64,000 nucleotides of DNA, taken from Sabellastarte sp. h YS-2021 (lineage: Eukaryota; Annelida; Polychaeta; Sabellida; Sabellidae). The position numbers and the translations under genes are program-made. Position 1 is the first letter of the stretch. Each line of letters opens with the position of its first letter. The notes under the pieces are model-generated. The model searched no databases. It was not told where the DNA came from and saw only the letters and a program-made list of their open reading frames with translations. Of this stretch, positions 36,701-51,700 are shown piece after piece. The stretch covers positions 5,943,454 through 6,007,453 of the forward strand of contig OZ024938.1 of assembly GCA_964017235.1 (NCBI GenBank), given 5' to 3'.

Positions 36701-39700
36701 GGGATCAGAAATCAAGCCGTTTTCTTGTGTTTTGTGTAAATATCTTATATAAATAAATGTAAAGGACTTTATAGTTGGGGTGGGAACTGATCGCTTGGCA
36801 ACAACTGGCCCTAAAATCCACCAAGGAAATGGGTTGGAGTGCTTCAAACACTCAGAGGTAATCTCTATCATTATTCAGCAAGTCTTGACAAGTCCTAACT
36901 GTGCTGTAGTTCAGGGGACTACCATACATAACTTTATTCTGTCCATCTTTTGCCACCCTGAGATACAGCATACTGCAGAAACAGCAAATAGAAATCCCAG
37001 GTACAGATATTCAGTTTGACAACAAATTACATCCAAGTTTATGTCATGTGTGGATTATTTTTTTACACAATGTTGTTGTCTTAGTGTGGTCATAAACGAT
37101 GGTCCGGATGTGAATCTGGATTGTAAATCTAGAATTGTTTTTTTGCCAATTTTTATTGGCAATATCCGCGGCTGAGGATTGTTTGATTACCAGAATTTTA
37201 TTTATTTATTTGGGGTTTTACGTCGCTTTCAACACTGTACAGTTCATATCACGACGGGTAGTTGGAAGGGCAGAGGAAACCAGTACATACAGTTCGTTAG
37301 GGTTCTGTACTGTAAACTGCCGAACCCCGACCTCAGAGGTGGGAGGCGAGAGTGTTACCACTCTGCCACCGTGGCCCCTGTTTGATTGCCAGAAACTGAT
37401 TCATATAAATGGAAGTTGTTATATTTTATGTTGGTGAAAATTTGTTTTATATTGTACGATTATTTATTGAGAATTCTAACAGATTCACTAATTTCTGAAA
37501 CATATACATTGAAAATAATATAATATAGTATACATTCAATAATTACACCATGAAATGTATATATTGAATGATCGAACCATGAAATGTATACATCCAATGA
37601 GAAAACTGTTGAATAAAGACATTCAAGGAGAAAAAACTATGTAATGTATACAAAACTTTATAGTATAAAAACTCCAGGATGTTTGAAAGACGTGAAAATA
37701 CTTTTATGATTATAGAAACTTCAGGATGTTTGAAAGACATGATTTAATGTATGATTTTTGGGGGGTTTCAATATCCACTCAAAGCTTCTTTTTGGAAAAT
37801 AAGGGTATTGCAGAGTGACACAGAGCAACATGCTTGAGTGTTTTGGGGAAATGGGCTTATAAAAATATTGAATAGAAAGTGGGTGTAGACTTATATACAT
37901 ACGTATATCATTTACGTCAAAAGGCGTCAAAAATTATAATTGCTTTATTAATTGTGAAGTGTCATTTTGTTGCTCAACATTTTCCTTTTCAATGAACAGT
38001 CACTCATTAAGCATATAGTTTTACAAAGTAGTCTAACATAATACACGCTTACTTAAGTTTAAAAGACTTTTCATGACTTTTTAATCAGATTTGATTTCTT
38101 CTCTACAATACATAGCTCAGTCTATGGAATCTGTATGTTTTTGTTGACAACATGTGTTTATATGAAGCATATCCAATGTATTTTTCTTGGGTTTTAAGGC
38201 TCTTTTATAAGAATGCTGATTTGTGAACCTGGACTATCTGTGTCTTGAGGTCTCTAGGCTGTGGATATTTTTTTACCATTTTAATGATATGGAAATAAAT
38301 AAAATAACACTATGTAATATATTGTAAGGGAATTCTTATTTCAAAATATAAGCAGAGTTAAAACTGGAGGGCACTCATAGTGCATAAAACCTCTATAATC
38401 TATATAATAGAGTTTTGAAAGCAACATTAAACCCCAAATAAATAAATAAATCCGCCAGGGGGCGTTTAAGAAAATTTGGTATAATTATAGCATCGGGAAT
38501 ATGATGTAGATTTTCACCCAAAATGTGATCGTACTTTACTACCCCCGACAAAAAAATTATCATAAATATCCACTCATGACATTTTGGTTCATTTCAATCA
38601 GAAAGATAAAGACACTGAAATTACATTGAAATGTAGATAAAATATATAAACAGACAGGCAGATAAACGTATCTAACAACGTAGCCTGGTGGAAGTAATTA
38701 TATTTTCTGGAAAAGACAGCCTTAGAAAGGCTTACATCAATGTGTACTTTCTGAAAGCACACAACACACTTCCTCCTCTACTGTCACCATGCCAACTGAA
38801 ATATGATCAACTTCAGGCCTATTTCTTTTTACTTTCACTTTTTTTTCTAAGTAATGGTCATAAAATACCCTCTGTTAGGTTTATGTGACAGCATAAAGAC
38901 ACAAATTGTACAGGCCTTATAGAACTGATAAGACCCCCCCCCCCCCTTATGTACATATATGCAAAATGCATCTTTATATTAAGGAAGCTACACGAGAAAA
39001 TATACAGACATACGTTTCTCAAATAAAATTTGTTTCATCTCTAGATATATGTCTTTGTCATCAAAGTTTTCACTGGTTTTGATTAGATTTGATTTATTTG
39101 TTGTTTTACGTCGCGTTCAACAGCCAGGGTCATATTGCGACGGGTAGTTTATGGGTGGAGGAACCAGTGTATACTGCACTGTAAACCACCGGGCATCGGC
39201 AAGTAACTACCAACTTTCCCACATGAAGCCCCCGGGCCGAGATTCGAACCGGCAACCTCAGAGGTTGAAGGCGGGCACTCTGACCACTACACCACCGACC
39301 CCCCTTCACATGTTTTGAAAATCAAAGTAACAAACCCATGATACTTTCCTTATTCTTTGATAATGTAACAGCTGCAAAGCTAATCAGTCTCTACAAAACT
39401 ATCAGTGGTAATTTTCCCAGAATAAGAAAAAACTTTAGAAAATTAAAAAAAATAATACAAAAAGTACGTTTTATTCAAATAATGGTGGCTTTTTTAGTTA
39501 TTTATTGAAAATTTTAATTAAGATAAAAGTTAAAATAAACAACTCTTGAATGAAAAGTAATTTTTTGTCGTCCCCTTCACTTTACTTTTCATTTCTGTTT
39601 CTTTCAAAGTCAATTAGCTTGTACTACGTTTCAAATTTAGACCAAAAACTTTTGAGTTTGTGGTTTGTAGACGAATTTCTTGTCATACCAGTGTTGATAC

Positions 39701-42700
39701 TTAAGAAAATAATAGTAACTATTAAAAACACAAATTTGGAGTGTATTTGTATATTACCACTGCGTCATAGTGGCCACTCATGTCTTGGTGGGATGCATTG
39801 GGTGGGATTTACATTTGGACAGGACACCTTTGCACTAGCGAATCCAGGGGGGGGGGGGGGGGGGGCTTCAGGGGGTTCGACCGCCCCCCCCCCCCCCCCC
39901 CCCCTTGAAAAATAATGAAAAGGGGTTTAACCCAAAGTACAAAATTATTTCTTGACAGTGGTGTTAAATTTACAGGAAATGCACTCTATTTTTACCAAAA
40001 ATTAATTTTTTTTCCAGGGGGGCATGCCCCCCGACCCCCTTAGTTATAATATGTCTGATGTGAACCCCCACCTTACTCAATGTGAACCCCCACCTTACAT
40101 AAAAGCTGGATCCGCCCCTGCTTTGGCACACGATTCTACACAAATTAGAAAAAATATATATTGCTTTCAGGACCTATGTTTTGAAAAGACTGAAATACTT
40201 CTTACGACCCTGCACAAGCTATAGCGTTGAAATAGGGGGGTGATATGTGATGGTTATATGGGGTAACTCGTTATCAACATAAACTAGCCAGATATAGGGA
40301 CCTCTTCTCAGATTCATAAGGAAGGGGCCTTCATGGTGAAATCAAATAAGTACAGACTCAGCTGTTGTGACCTTACCACAATATTTAACCTCTGACGTCA
40401 CAGTGACATTACTAAGCAACTGCCTTAATGTGTCATTAAAATGATAAAACATTATACAACCTATCTACTTATAGTACAGAAGAGTAGAAGGTCCAACATG
40501 ACAAATTTTTTATCTCGATTTATCAATCTAGTAACTCGATAAATCAACTTACGTAGCTCCATTTATTGACTTAGTATCTTGATAAATTGAGTTAGTTATC
40601 TTAATTTATTGACTTACTAAATCGATTCAGGTATCTCAATTTATTGAGTTACTAAGTCGATAAATTGAGTTAGTTATCTCAATTTATCGACTTACTTACT
40701 CCATAAATCGACTTATGTATCTCAATCTTTATCGAGTTAGTTATCTCGATTTATTGACTTAGTATCTCAGTAAATCAAGTTAGGTATCTTGATTTATCGA
40801 CTTAGTATCTAGATAAATCAAGTAAGTTATCTCCATTTATTGACTTACCAACTCGATAAAGTGATTTAGGTATCTTGATTTATCAAGATACTAAGTGGAA
40901 AAATCGAGATACCTAAATCGATTTATCAAGTTACTAAGTTAATTTAATAAATTAAATTATTTATTTCACTGTTTCATAGGTTTTCACCTTGAATGCCTTT
41001 ACTCAAGATAATGGGCTTTACAAAATGAACACCATTGATTTGGCCCCAACATAAAGTTCCCTAGTGAAATTGACCCCCCAAAATTACTGTACTCGCAAAG
41101 AGAATATGATAAACAAAGATCACAAAAGTTATACGCTAGTGAACAGAAGCCATGACTTTGACCTAAAATGTAATCTAGTAAAACCTTTATAGCACCTTAT
41201 CTCCGACAAGGCAATTGCCTTTTTATATGTAATCTAACCTGTTGCTAATTATCACTTAATAAGTAACCTAATACGAATAAGTATCTAAACAAGTGTTAGA
41301 GATCAATATAAGTTAATCAGTTTTATATATTATAAGAAACAAAAAGACTAAAATTAAAGAAAAAAAACATGTGGTATGTGCAATATCTTTAACTTGCCTA
41401 TTCATCACCATTATGTCTGGTCTCCACAGGTCACCCCCCTGCCCTCGACTAAACTTATCCCATCAAGATGTGTGGTGAAACATTTGATTTCAAAGCAACA
41501 AATTAATATTAAAGTCGTGGCAGACCTGTTTCCTATGGCACAAATGGATTGAGTTTGGCAACCATTTGTCACTAAAATCCACCCATGTACAAACAAGGGT
41601 TTTAGATTGACATTTTAGATCCAATGTTTGATCTCCAACTCATTTGTCTTGAGGTAAGCTCTCACTCTAAATTTCTGTAGTTTTTTCCTGTTTGTGTATT
41701 TTATACCAGCTAGGTTTTTTCATGATGCCCATTTGACCCTACAGGAAGTACGTCCCACATTAAGCAGTTTTTCTCAGCGAGAGAATTGCCCCCAGGTAGC
41801 CCCATTTCTTCCTAGTTGTTGACACTACAGGTGGAGGGCTATTGATTGGGCACGGTTCTTTAACCGTCAATAACAGTAGAATGACAGAACTACAAACATC
41901 GGTCACAGTGAAGCAACCTCCACTAACCTTCGGTAGCTGTCGGATGAAACGAATAATACCTTGACTCACCTTATGTCGCTGGATTACACCGAAAGACGAC
42001 CAAATCACAACCTTATGTACACTGTGGACCACATACTTTTGGTTCCCATAGTCAGAAATTCAAACGCACATGTGCAAAATCGTCTGCGCACACCCACTTT
42101 ACTAAAATCCTAGGCGGAAATTGTAAACAGTTTAAAACTTCCATAGGACTAGCAAGGTAATTGACAGTTCACTACTGACTCGCAAGGTCGCACACATATG
42201 TCCAAGGATAGGGACGTTTCCCAAAACGTGGTATACAGCAGATGATACTGCCTATAGTGTGAAAGGGGTATTAAATGCAATACTCAGTCTGATTTAAATA
42301 TTAAAATATAACACTTTTATTCAATAACAAACTTCCCTTGCAAAAAAGGGATTACATTTAAGAGTCTTGTCTTAGATTTCAGCAAGATTATAACAAATCC
42401 TGTCACATGAACTATGGTACACTTTTAGTCAGCATATGTTGTATGTTTTTGTGTATTGTTTTTATTCAAGAACTAGATGAGTCAGTGCTCTCATGTTGGC
42501 CATTTTGGAGAGCACATTTCCTCTTTGAAGTGTCCCGCGTCATGATTTGCAATCAATTCTCTGTAAAATGACATTTTTTTCTGAAGGAATGAAACAAGAT
42601 CTCATGTAAAGGTTCTATTGGCCAACCTTGGACGAATTTCATAACAAAATTTCTCAGCTTTGTCCCTAATTGTAAAACGTCCATCAAAAATTTATGTACA

Positions 42701-45700
42701 TATGAAAACAATACATTAAGAACAAGTAGTATTGGAAGGAGCAACAAATAACCTACACATGGAGGTTCGGGACCAGATATAGTATTCTGTAAAACAATTT
42801 CCAAGTCAGGGTGTTACAACCCATCATTGTACAAAAAAATACTGTTAACACAAAGTTGAGTGATGCTGCGTAAGACTTACTTTAAATACAAGATCACTCG
42901 GCAAGAAGATAAAAAAAAATCTGGAGAATATAGACCGAATGTTCTACACCTAAAAGTAAGGTAATAAGGTATTTGGGCTGAAAGGATCACATGGCAGGAG
43001 TAAAGAGGGGGGGGGGGGGTTCACTCAAAAAAAGATTTTCAATTGGAATCCTACTTTCCCCACTGTTGTACTCTAAGACTTTGTAAATGAAAAAAGGGTC
43101 ACATGACTGGCCAGATTCTGCTCCTTGTGAATGTTGAACAGATGGATAAGGAACGCGATATACAAATTTTGAACCCAGTCACATAAGACCCTGCCATTAA
43201 AGGCACACAGTGTTGCCCATATTTGGCAAGTACATACTGCAAATAGTTGTAATAAACATGAATCTCTAAATATGACCCACTATAATACCACAGCCACTCT
43301 CTGAAGCGCCCATGGGCAATGTGACCAAAATATTGGCAAAAGTTGGAGATGGGCTCTAACAACAACGAAAACCAGCCCGGCATTTCAAAATAATACCCCG
43401 GATTTGTTGAAACTGCACTTTAGCACACACCAACTGGAAGTAAAATATGTAACCTAAATACAAAAATGAGGACAATTTGCTAAAATGGATATGAAATAAT
43501 AAAATTAGACTGATTACTAGATTTTAGTGGAGAAAATTAATATCGAAACGATATATTAGCAAAGAAAGCATGGGCGATACAGTGTTCAGCACCAGTATAT
43601 CCTATACATATATGTGTGTAATGAAATCTTTAGAACACATATGTTAATCTTACTGATGAAGATTTTTGCAGTAGCTTTACATAATTAAGGTTGCACAGTA
43701 AAATAATTTGCATTAACTGTTATGTGGCCACATTACTTGTTAAACTTTAGTAGATGCTAGTGACTGTCATAATTAAGTCAAACTAGTGCTTTTACCTGCC
43801 TTTCAACACCAGACATGGTATCTGAACAGGCAGTGAGTGAAGTCTCACATTTTATGGATTGAACTAGAACCACCAACACCCACTGAGCCTAGTGTCTGGA
43901 GATAAAATGTCAAATTTATCATCTCTTATATATAAGTGCTACCCCATATTCCCTCCACGAAATTACATCACACAGGGGCAATAATTGCATAAATTACACA
44001 ATACTTTTTTTTTAATATGGAAACTGGTGGTGGTGAATCTGGTGGTGGTGGCGATATTTTCGGATGGCGCAATACATACATGTGGAAACAGACACTGACT
44101 CATCTCTACTGATGCTTTACCAGCATATGAGATTCTAAATGTCACATTTCTGGCTTGCTTTTATGACATATTTCTTTGATTTCTTATAAAAACAAAAGTG
44201 TTTTTTATGTTATTGCCCTGTATGAGTATTCTGTTTGTAAATCTAATTTCCACATCCCATGCAAATGACTCATTGGCCGTGCAGCCTAACACCCTACAAA
44301 ACACACAACCTAACACATAGCCATTCTCATCAGACAAGCCCTAGCTTTAGAGTGTCTGGTTCTTGTCAGAACCCCCTCAAAAATAATATCAACTAGAACT
44401 GGAGAATTTCTGTAATTTCGCCCATTGAATGGTTATTGCAATGTCGCAATTTTTTTTTCCTAAATGTCTGATCAAAACAATTTGAACACAAGAGGAATAT
44501 TTATACTTGATATGTGTATAATATTGCAAAGAAAACCCTTTGAATTAAATATGTATTGATACAATTTATTTTAGGCAACAACAAGAAAATTAGATATTTT
44601 CTGAGGTGATTATACAATAACATAAACTTGCAGCCCTAAATTTGCCTACAAGCCAATCAATGAAAGTAACGTTATTCATCATATTTTATTTCATATCAAC
44701 AAGGTACATAGTGTTTGTTCAAGCTAAACTCTTCCTGTTATAAATTGGCATAGGCCATAAATCAGCACAGATAAGGAGTAACTAATAAATTTATGTCCTA
44801 ACCTATTACGTGTGTTGATATAGGGCGCCCATTTTGTAAAGAAATTGAATTATCACACTAGGTGTGTTCTGATTGCTGTTTTCTGCATTTTGTTTCTTGT
44901 CACTTTCAAAAGGGGATTGACACTTATTTCCCGGAAAACAGGAAAACTTCACACGAATGACATACATCACAAAACTGTATCAGACAAGTCCGAAAGGGGT
45001 TTCAGTCTACTAGCATAGCTGCAAAGCCATCAAAGACACAAAAGTGCACTGAGGCGGTCACTCATCCAAGTAGTAACATAGTCCATTGCTGCTAAAACTT
45101 CAAAGATGAAGCAGATCCTCACTCTACGCCAGTATTCATGAAAGCTCTGACACAAATATAAAATAGACCAAAAAATGTGTAATCTCTAGAAGCGCAAGCC
45201 TCAGTAAAGCTCACGTTTAAAAATGAAGAAGACAATCTAATGCAGTTGCATAACTGAGTATTATGACTCATCTTCATAAGTATATTTATAGTTTTTTTTC
45301 TTGTATATATGTCTCCAAGGGGGATCTTTTACTTTTATTATCCATTTTTCTTTTTCATTCAATGATTCTCAAGCCAATTCCATAGAAACACACAACTATG
45401 GGGGGAGGGGGGGGGGGGCTGTCAGATATGAAAAAAAATATATATGTCAGAATCTGTATATGTTCCTGTTTCCAGAAGACAGAGCCTTGGGTGGACATTG
45501 AAAAAAACTGTAAAATAACTTTGTATTGGCAGATGTACTGAATTAGGGGAACAAGCTTTAAGGAAATAACATTAACAAATGTGGTTTAAACCGGTTTTGG
45601 AGAAGGCTTTAAATGATCTAGAATCGTGCAGGCAAAAATAAAATTAAAAGTTTGAAAAAAAAACATCATGTGATTCCATGCGTGTGTTTGTGGGTGCTGT

Positions 45701-48700
45701 ATAATTTGAATGTCATGTTATATATCTGATTGTCATACCAACTTATAAAAATACATTATTGAATCCATTGATACATGCTATATCAGTGAAATAATACGGC
45801 ATGTATCTGATAGAACATCTGTGGAAACTCTGTGTTTTATATTTCTGTTGATAGTTGATCTATTCATCAGTTAATGCTAACTTCACACTTTTCCGGACAA
45901 ACCTCCGATCTCTTGAAATCGTCTGTCATTGAACAAACAAGCCAATTTAAGCAGAGAATTTGCAGAAATTTTGTCCTAAATTGCAACATGACCAATTAAC
46001 ATACAGGTTTCATGTATCAAGGATTTTAATTAATTAGAGTGTCATTTTTTTGCTTATTTCATATTTATGCCAATTTAAAGTATGTGCCAAACTATGGAAT
46101 GGGCCAAAATACAGAAGTATTGTTCTAAATGAGTGATTCTAACCTAATTTCAAAGGAAACACTTGAAACGATTTTCATTGACACAAAAGACAACTGTCAG
46201 CTTCTCTAAATCGTAGCATTTTATTTACTCATAAAATTGATTTTTTTTTAAAGTTTTACATCCCGTTCAGCGGGTCATATTGGGACAAGATCATGGCCTG
46301 CCACTTGGGGGGATGGGGGGTCAAACCCACACAGAGGTGACAGCCTGTGATTAGATGCTAAACTTACTAACCACAATAGGCCACTGAGGACCTCTCAATG
46401 CATGTGGATTTATTTATTTATTTGGGGTTTTATGTTGCTTTCAACACTGTACAGGTCATATCACGACGGGTAGTTAGAAGGGCAGAGGAAACCAGTACAT
46501 AGAGTTTGTCAGGGTTCTGTACTGTAAACTGCCGACCAACGGCAAGCAACTACCAGCTTTCCCACTTGAGGCCGTGCCGGGATCAATGCATGTGGAATGT
46601 ACACACGTTGTAAAAGACAAACAACAGTTGATTGGTCACCCTTGCCTCTCATAGGGTAGGGATGCTGGTATTGTTGGGGTGTCTATGTGTGTGTCTGTTT
46701 GTGTGTTTAACACAAAAACTATATATAACGGATCTACCCCTGAACCGATTCTGTTAATGGTCCCGATCCAGATAACGAATCCAGAATTTTTTGTCCATAT
46801 TTTTCAGTATTCACTGCCATCAAAGATTTGTGTAGTCCTGGGGCCGATTTCACTAAAGGACTTAAACTAAGTCCCTTTATTGGCTAAGTGAGGGACTTAA
46901 ATCTAAGACTTTGGTCTTAGCTAGGTCTAGGACTTAAAATGGATTTCACAAAGGTGACTTAGCTAAGTCCAAGCTTATCAAATAACCACAGTGGTTTTCT
47001 GTGTCATGTGACCTTTTACATCTATTCCCAATAATATTGGTGCCATGTATCCTTCATTTGATGTATTTTCTCTAAGGATAAGGGCTGTTTTTAAATGTAA
47101 AACCCTGTTGCCACATATAAACTTTCCAAAGACTGCTTTAGTGAGGTGTTCTGTGTGATTATACTTTATTTACTGCCATTTCAAATTTGATGTGGAGAAA
47201 AGTTTGGCGGCCATATTTAAGTCCTCTTTACAAAATTTAAGCCCACTACCTCCCAGACTTAAAGTTAAGTCTAAATCTGGACTTAAGTCCCTTTGTGAAA
47301 TCGGCCCCTGGGCACACATTTTTATAATATTTTTATGTACTAGTTGATGTCCTATAATTGCCAAAACATGTACATTGCACAATCATGAAGATAATTTTTT
47401 TTCATTTACTTGGGGTTTTACGTCACTTTCAACACTGTACAGGTCATATCATGCCTGGTAGTTTATTTAATGACATTTGGTTGCCATCTGTTATCACGTG
47501 CACTTTGACATACCAAATAAGGAAATTGAAGTGACAAGAAAAAACTTTACCAATCTTCCGGAATTGCATGCAAAATTGGGGTGCTGATTTCTGGTACAAA
47601 TTATATTATTGTCCCTTAAAAACTATTGTAAAATGGTTTATTGTTTTGATTTTATGTCAGTAAATGGCATTTATAACTTGATCTTGTATCAATGCATCCT
47701 TTGAACAAAAGAAATCCTGACACGTACACTTCAAACTGATAAAAATAAGGTTTAAATGACCCACGTGTGTGCAGTTATAGTGGCGGAAGGGGGGGCTAAA
47801 TGTGTCCAATTACAATAAAGCAGTATATGTCAAAATTTCAATTGTATAATCCACTTAAATGTATTACAGTTATTGTCCTAATGGTCCAAGTATACTTATT
47901 TTTTGATATGCTGGAATGAGATTACAATGTTACGTGGTGTGGAGGTGTGAAATGGACCGAGGGCAGTAGACTTTTTGAGGGATATTGTTTTGTTGGTAAA
48001 TAATACTTAGAGACAGACTGGCGAGGACCTACTCATTACTCAGAACATAACACCTCGGCCACAATGATCTGTTTGAAGGAGTAGAAATATGGGGGAACAG
48101 GTTTTAACAAGTTAGATATAAGCACAAGCTAAACATTGTAAATTGTCACCAATTGGGACACAAAATAATTATTTGAGCTTGTTTTTGTTTGGTATAAAGA
48201 GCATTTCGTTTAAGCGAAAATATAAACATTGACAGAAGCTAAAGTAAGAAGTAGACTTTATGCACAAAACGTAATAATAAATAACAAGAAAATATTTTTA
48301 AAGTGTCAATGTACACATCCACTCAGGTTCCAAAGTAAAAAAAAAAATGGTCAGCCCAATTACCAAATAGGATCTGTCTACATGTGACTGTACCATAAGG
48401 GAGGAAATTGTGGGCTTGGATAGACTAGCATGAATATAAGCCTTTAATTGCCCTCTGAGTCTATGGACACAATCATAGGTTCTGACCCAATGTATTGGGA
48501 TATACTTTGACATTGGGACGTCCGGATCTTTATATCCAAAGTGTATTCACTGCTTTACACATAAGATATTTCAGAGAGAACTGCCATTACTGTTGGAGTT
48601 ATCATGAAGATAGGCAAGCGAACAAACTGACAGATAAAGGAACAATATGAAAACATAACCACCTGGTGAAGATTATAAGGGTACCAGTGGATCTGAAAAC

Positions 48701-51700
48701 TTCAGTGTTTTAACTTGAGATTGCTACACCATTTTTGCTACAAAAAACTCGGGAGAAATATAGTTGTATGCTATATATTATTGAAATATTTGGGAAAAAA
48801 TGGCATTTGTTTATAACGCTTTTTAAACCCTTATCCATAGTAAGAGCTGACGGGGCAATAAGGGAAATATTCCCCAGTCTTTATTCCCAAGTATATTTAG
48901 GCCAAATAAACCCCGCGGTGGATAACACAGGACATTTCTGTCTTATAAGATTTTAGGCAATATGATAATGTCCAAGAGTGGATGCAAAAAATATGTCAAC
49001 TCTCATAAATATATCAGCTTCAGCAAGATATGTGAGTATTAAAGCACTTTAAAATGTTCCTTTTATTGACAGAAAATAAGCCAACCACTGAGAATGGACC
49101 TGAAGCCAAGCATATAAACTATCATAAAGTGTCATTTTAAAATGTCACATGCAAATCAAAAGTATTTGAAATTCCTTGTTTGAAGAAGAAACCAGGATAT
49201 ATTTCAACAAAATTATGTGGAACAATGGTTGACAGTATGTTGCCTGGAGCGGTAAAGATATTTAGTCAGTGTTTCCATAGACCCAATCGGTGATGACTGA
49301 CAAATACATTTTAAATTTCTAATAATACTTTTATAGCGCTTAATCTCCGTCTGTTGACAGACTCTAACATGCAGAATGACAGAAATCTGAGATTGTAATC
49401 GTTAAATCAGAAACATTGCAGAGGTCGGTACCACAGAGAAAGACGGATACAAATTCAGAAAAACTAGGGTGGGTAAGCTTTTGCAAAGAGATAAGTTTTT
49501 GACTTCTTCCTGAATGAAGAGATTTGTCTGAGCGTATATCACAAAGCGTACATACTATATTGGCTCCGCATTTGCATTTTCTGTATAAGATATAAGTGTT
49601 GACAAAAGACAGGAAATGGTATCGGTGGTAAATAAAATTCAATGTATCTACTTGTAAAATCGAGGTATAATTTATAATATTTCACCCAGTAATTGTTTGA
49701 AGTTCTTTCCACTTTGAAAGGTTGAGCTAGACATATACATATTTATGGAAAGGATTATTTATTTTCACTACTTGCAGCTTGTAGTTTTAAAATTCTAACA
49801 GAAAATATGACGTCATCCGCTTGATTTACTTGTATTTTAAACTCTCTGATTAATCCAGAATATACTAAAGTCCAATTTTCAATGAATATTCAATAATTTT
49901 CACTAGGTATTCATTATTGCTCTACAAAGTAATGAAAGGATCTTTTTTTAATCTTTTATTAGGTAGTCCCTGACGAAAGGAAAACATTAGTTGATTATAA
50001 ACAAGGTCATTACTGCTCAATTATTGAATTATTCACTAATGATTAAACTTATCAATTACAGATTTATGTATACTGTCAGATATATTTATAACATCACAAT
50101 TACTGAACTATTAACTGCTACTTAAATGTGGCAATTACAATACAGTTACAATATATACCACAGTTGAATGAAACTTAACATCAACCCACAACAGAATCTA
50201 GTGAAATGAAAGATTTTGACTAAAATGGAATACACCTATAAACAATATAATTACAAACACCCTACTAAGAACTTAAAATGAGTTACTGCTAAAAGCCTAA
50301 AAGAGGAACTGGATGGGAGGGCAATTAAACATGTCCATATGTTTCATCTTCTTATTTTGGAACTAGTGCCCAGTAACTATGTTCTGTTTGACTGCCATAG
50401 ATTACTCTATTTATACTTATCATATTGTCATTTGTTTTCCTTTCAGGTTGCACTGATGCAGTATGCCTCAGCCGCAGATAGTAAGTAGAGGATTAATTAT
50501 TTCATACTAGAAATACAACATTAAACCCAGGTCTTAATTGTTTGTTTGGGCAGAATCATGAACAGACCCAAAATATAGATATATACCTTTATACTAGTCT
50601 GACAGTTATATGCTACCAAAGTACAGTTACTAGTGAAGAGACATTTCTTGGTGAAAATGTGTCAGTGTGACCGGGGCTTTAAGAGTGAATATATAACTTT
50701 CAACGAATATATAAAGTGTATGATACTAATACGTATGTTATATTCTAATGCATGGTTAGGTTACATATATCTACAAGTTAATAATTCATATGTACAGGTT
50801 ACTAACTGGTATGTACAAGTTACATTTATCTGCAAGTTGCCAACGCACCTCTACAAGTTAGTCACACATATCTATAAGCTAAAAATATATACCCACAAAT
50901 ATCTACAAGTTGCTAACACGTAAGCTACAAGTTATTAAGTGACACTTGGAAGTTATTGAATTATATCTACATATTGCATGTATTTATATAATTAGTTGAT
51001 CATTAGTAAATATTCTACCTTGTGAACTATACTGTTCTTTACCAAATGATGTTGCCTGTAAATAGATTTACTCGTGGGAATGTCTGCACAGGAGTGTAAT
51101 AAGTAAAATGGAAGTATGAAATCTTTTTTCCGACAGTTTTGGTTGCTACAATTTGGTTGCTACAGTTTTCCATGTATTCCATAACTCCCATATCTTCCTG
51201 GTATCTCAGTTCTGGTCATGCACCTACTTTAATATTGCCTGTATTTCAGGTTAGTTTATAGTTTACTGCTTTACTTTTCACAGTATTTCAGATCAGATTA
51301 TGTACCTACTTCAATATTTCCTGTATCTGAGTACAGTTCACATATCTGCTTTATTATTCCTTGTATTTCAGTTCAATTCATGTACCTAATTTAATACTCC
51401 CTGTATTTCAGTTCAGTTTATACAACTACTTGCTTTTCCTGTATTCCAGTTCATGTAACTTTCTTCTTTTTTCTATTTCCTGAGTTTTATAAAAGTTTGT
51501 GTGACTGCTATTTCTTTCCCTGTATGTCAGTTAAGTTCAGATCATTGCTTTATTATTGCCTGTGTGTCAGTTCAGTTCCGGTAACTGTTTCACTAATGTC
51601 CTGTGTTTCAGTTCTGAAGGGTATGCTGAAGTCTGGGGACGACAGCAAGTGTTTGGGTATTGATACTGACAACCCAGCCGTGAAGGATTCTACTACTGCA

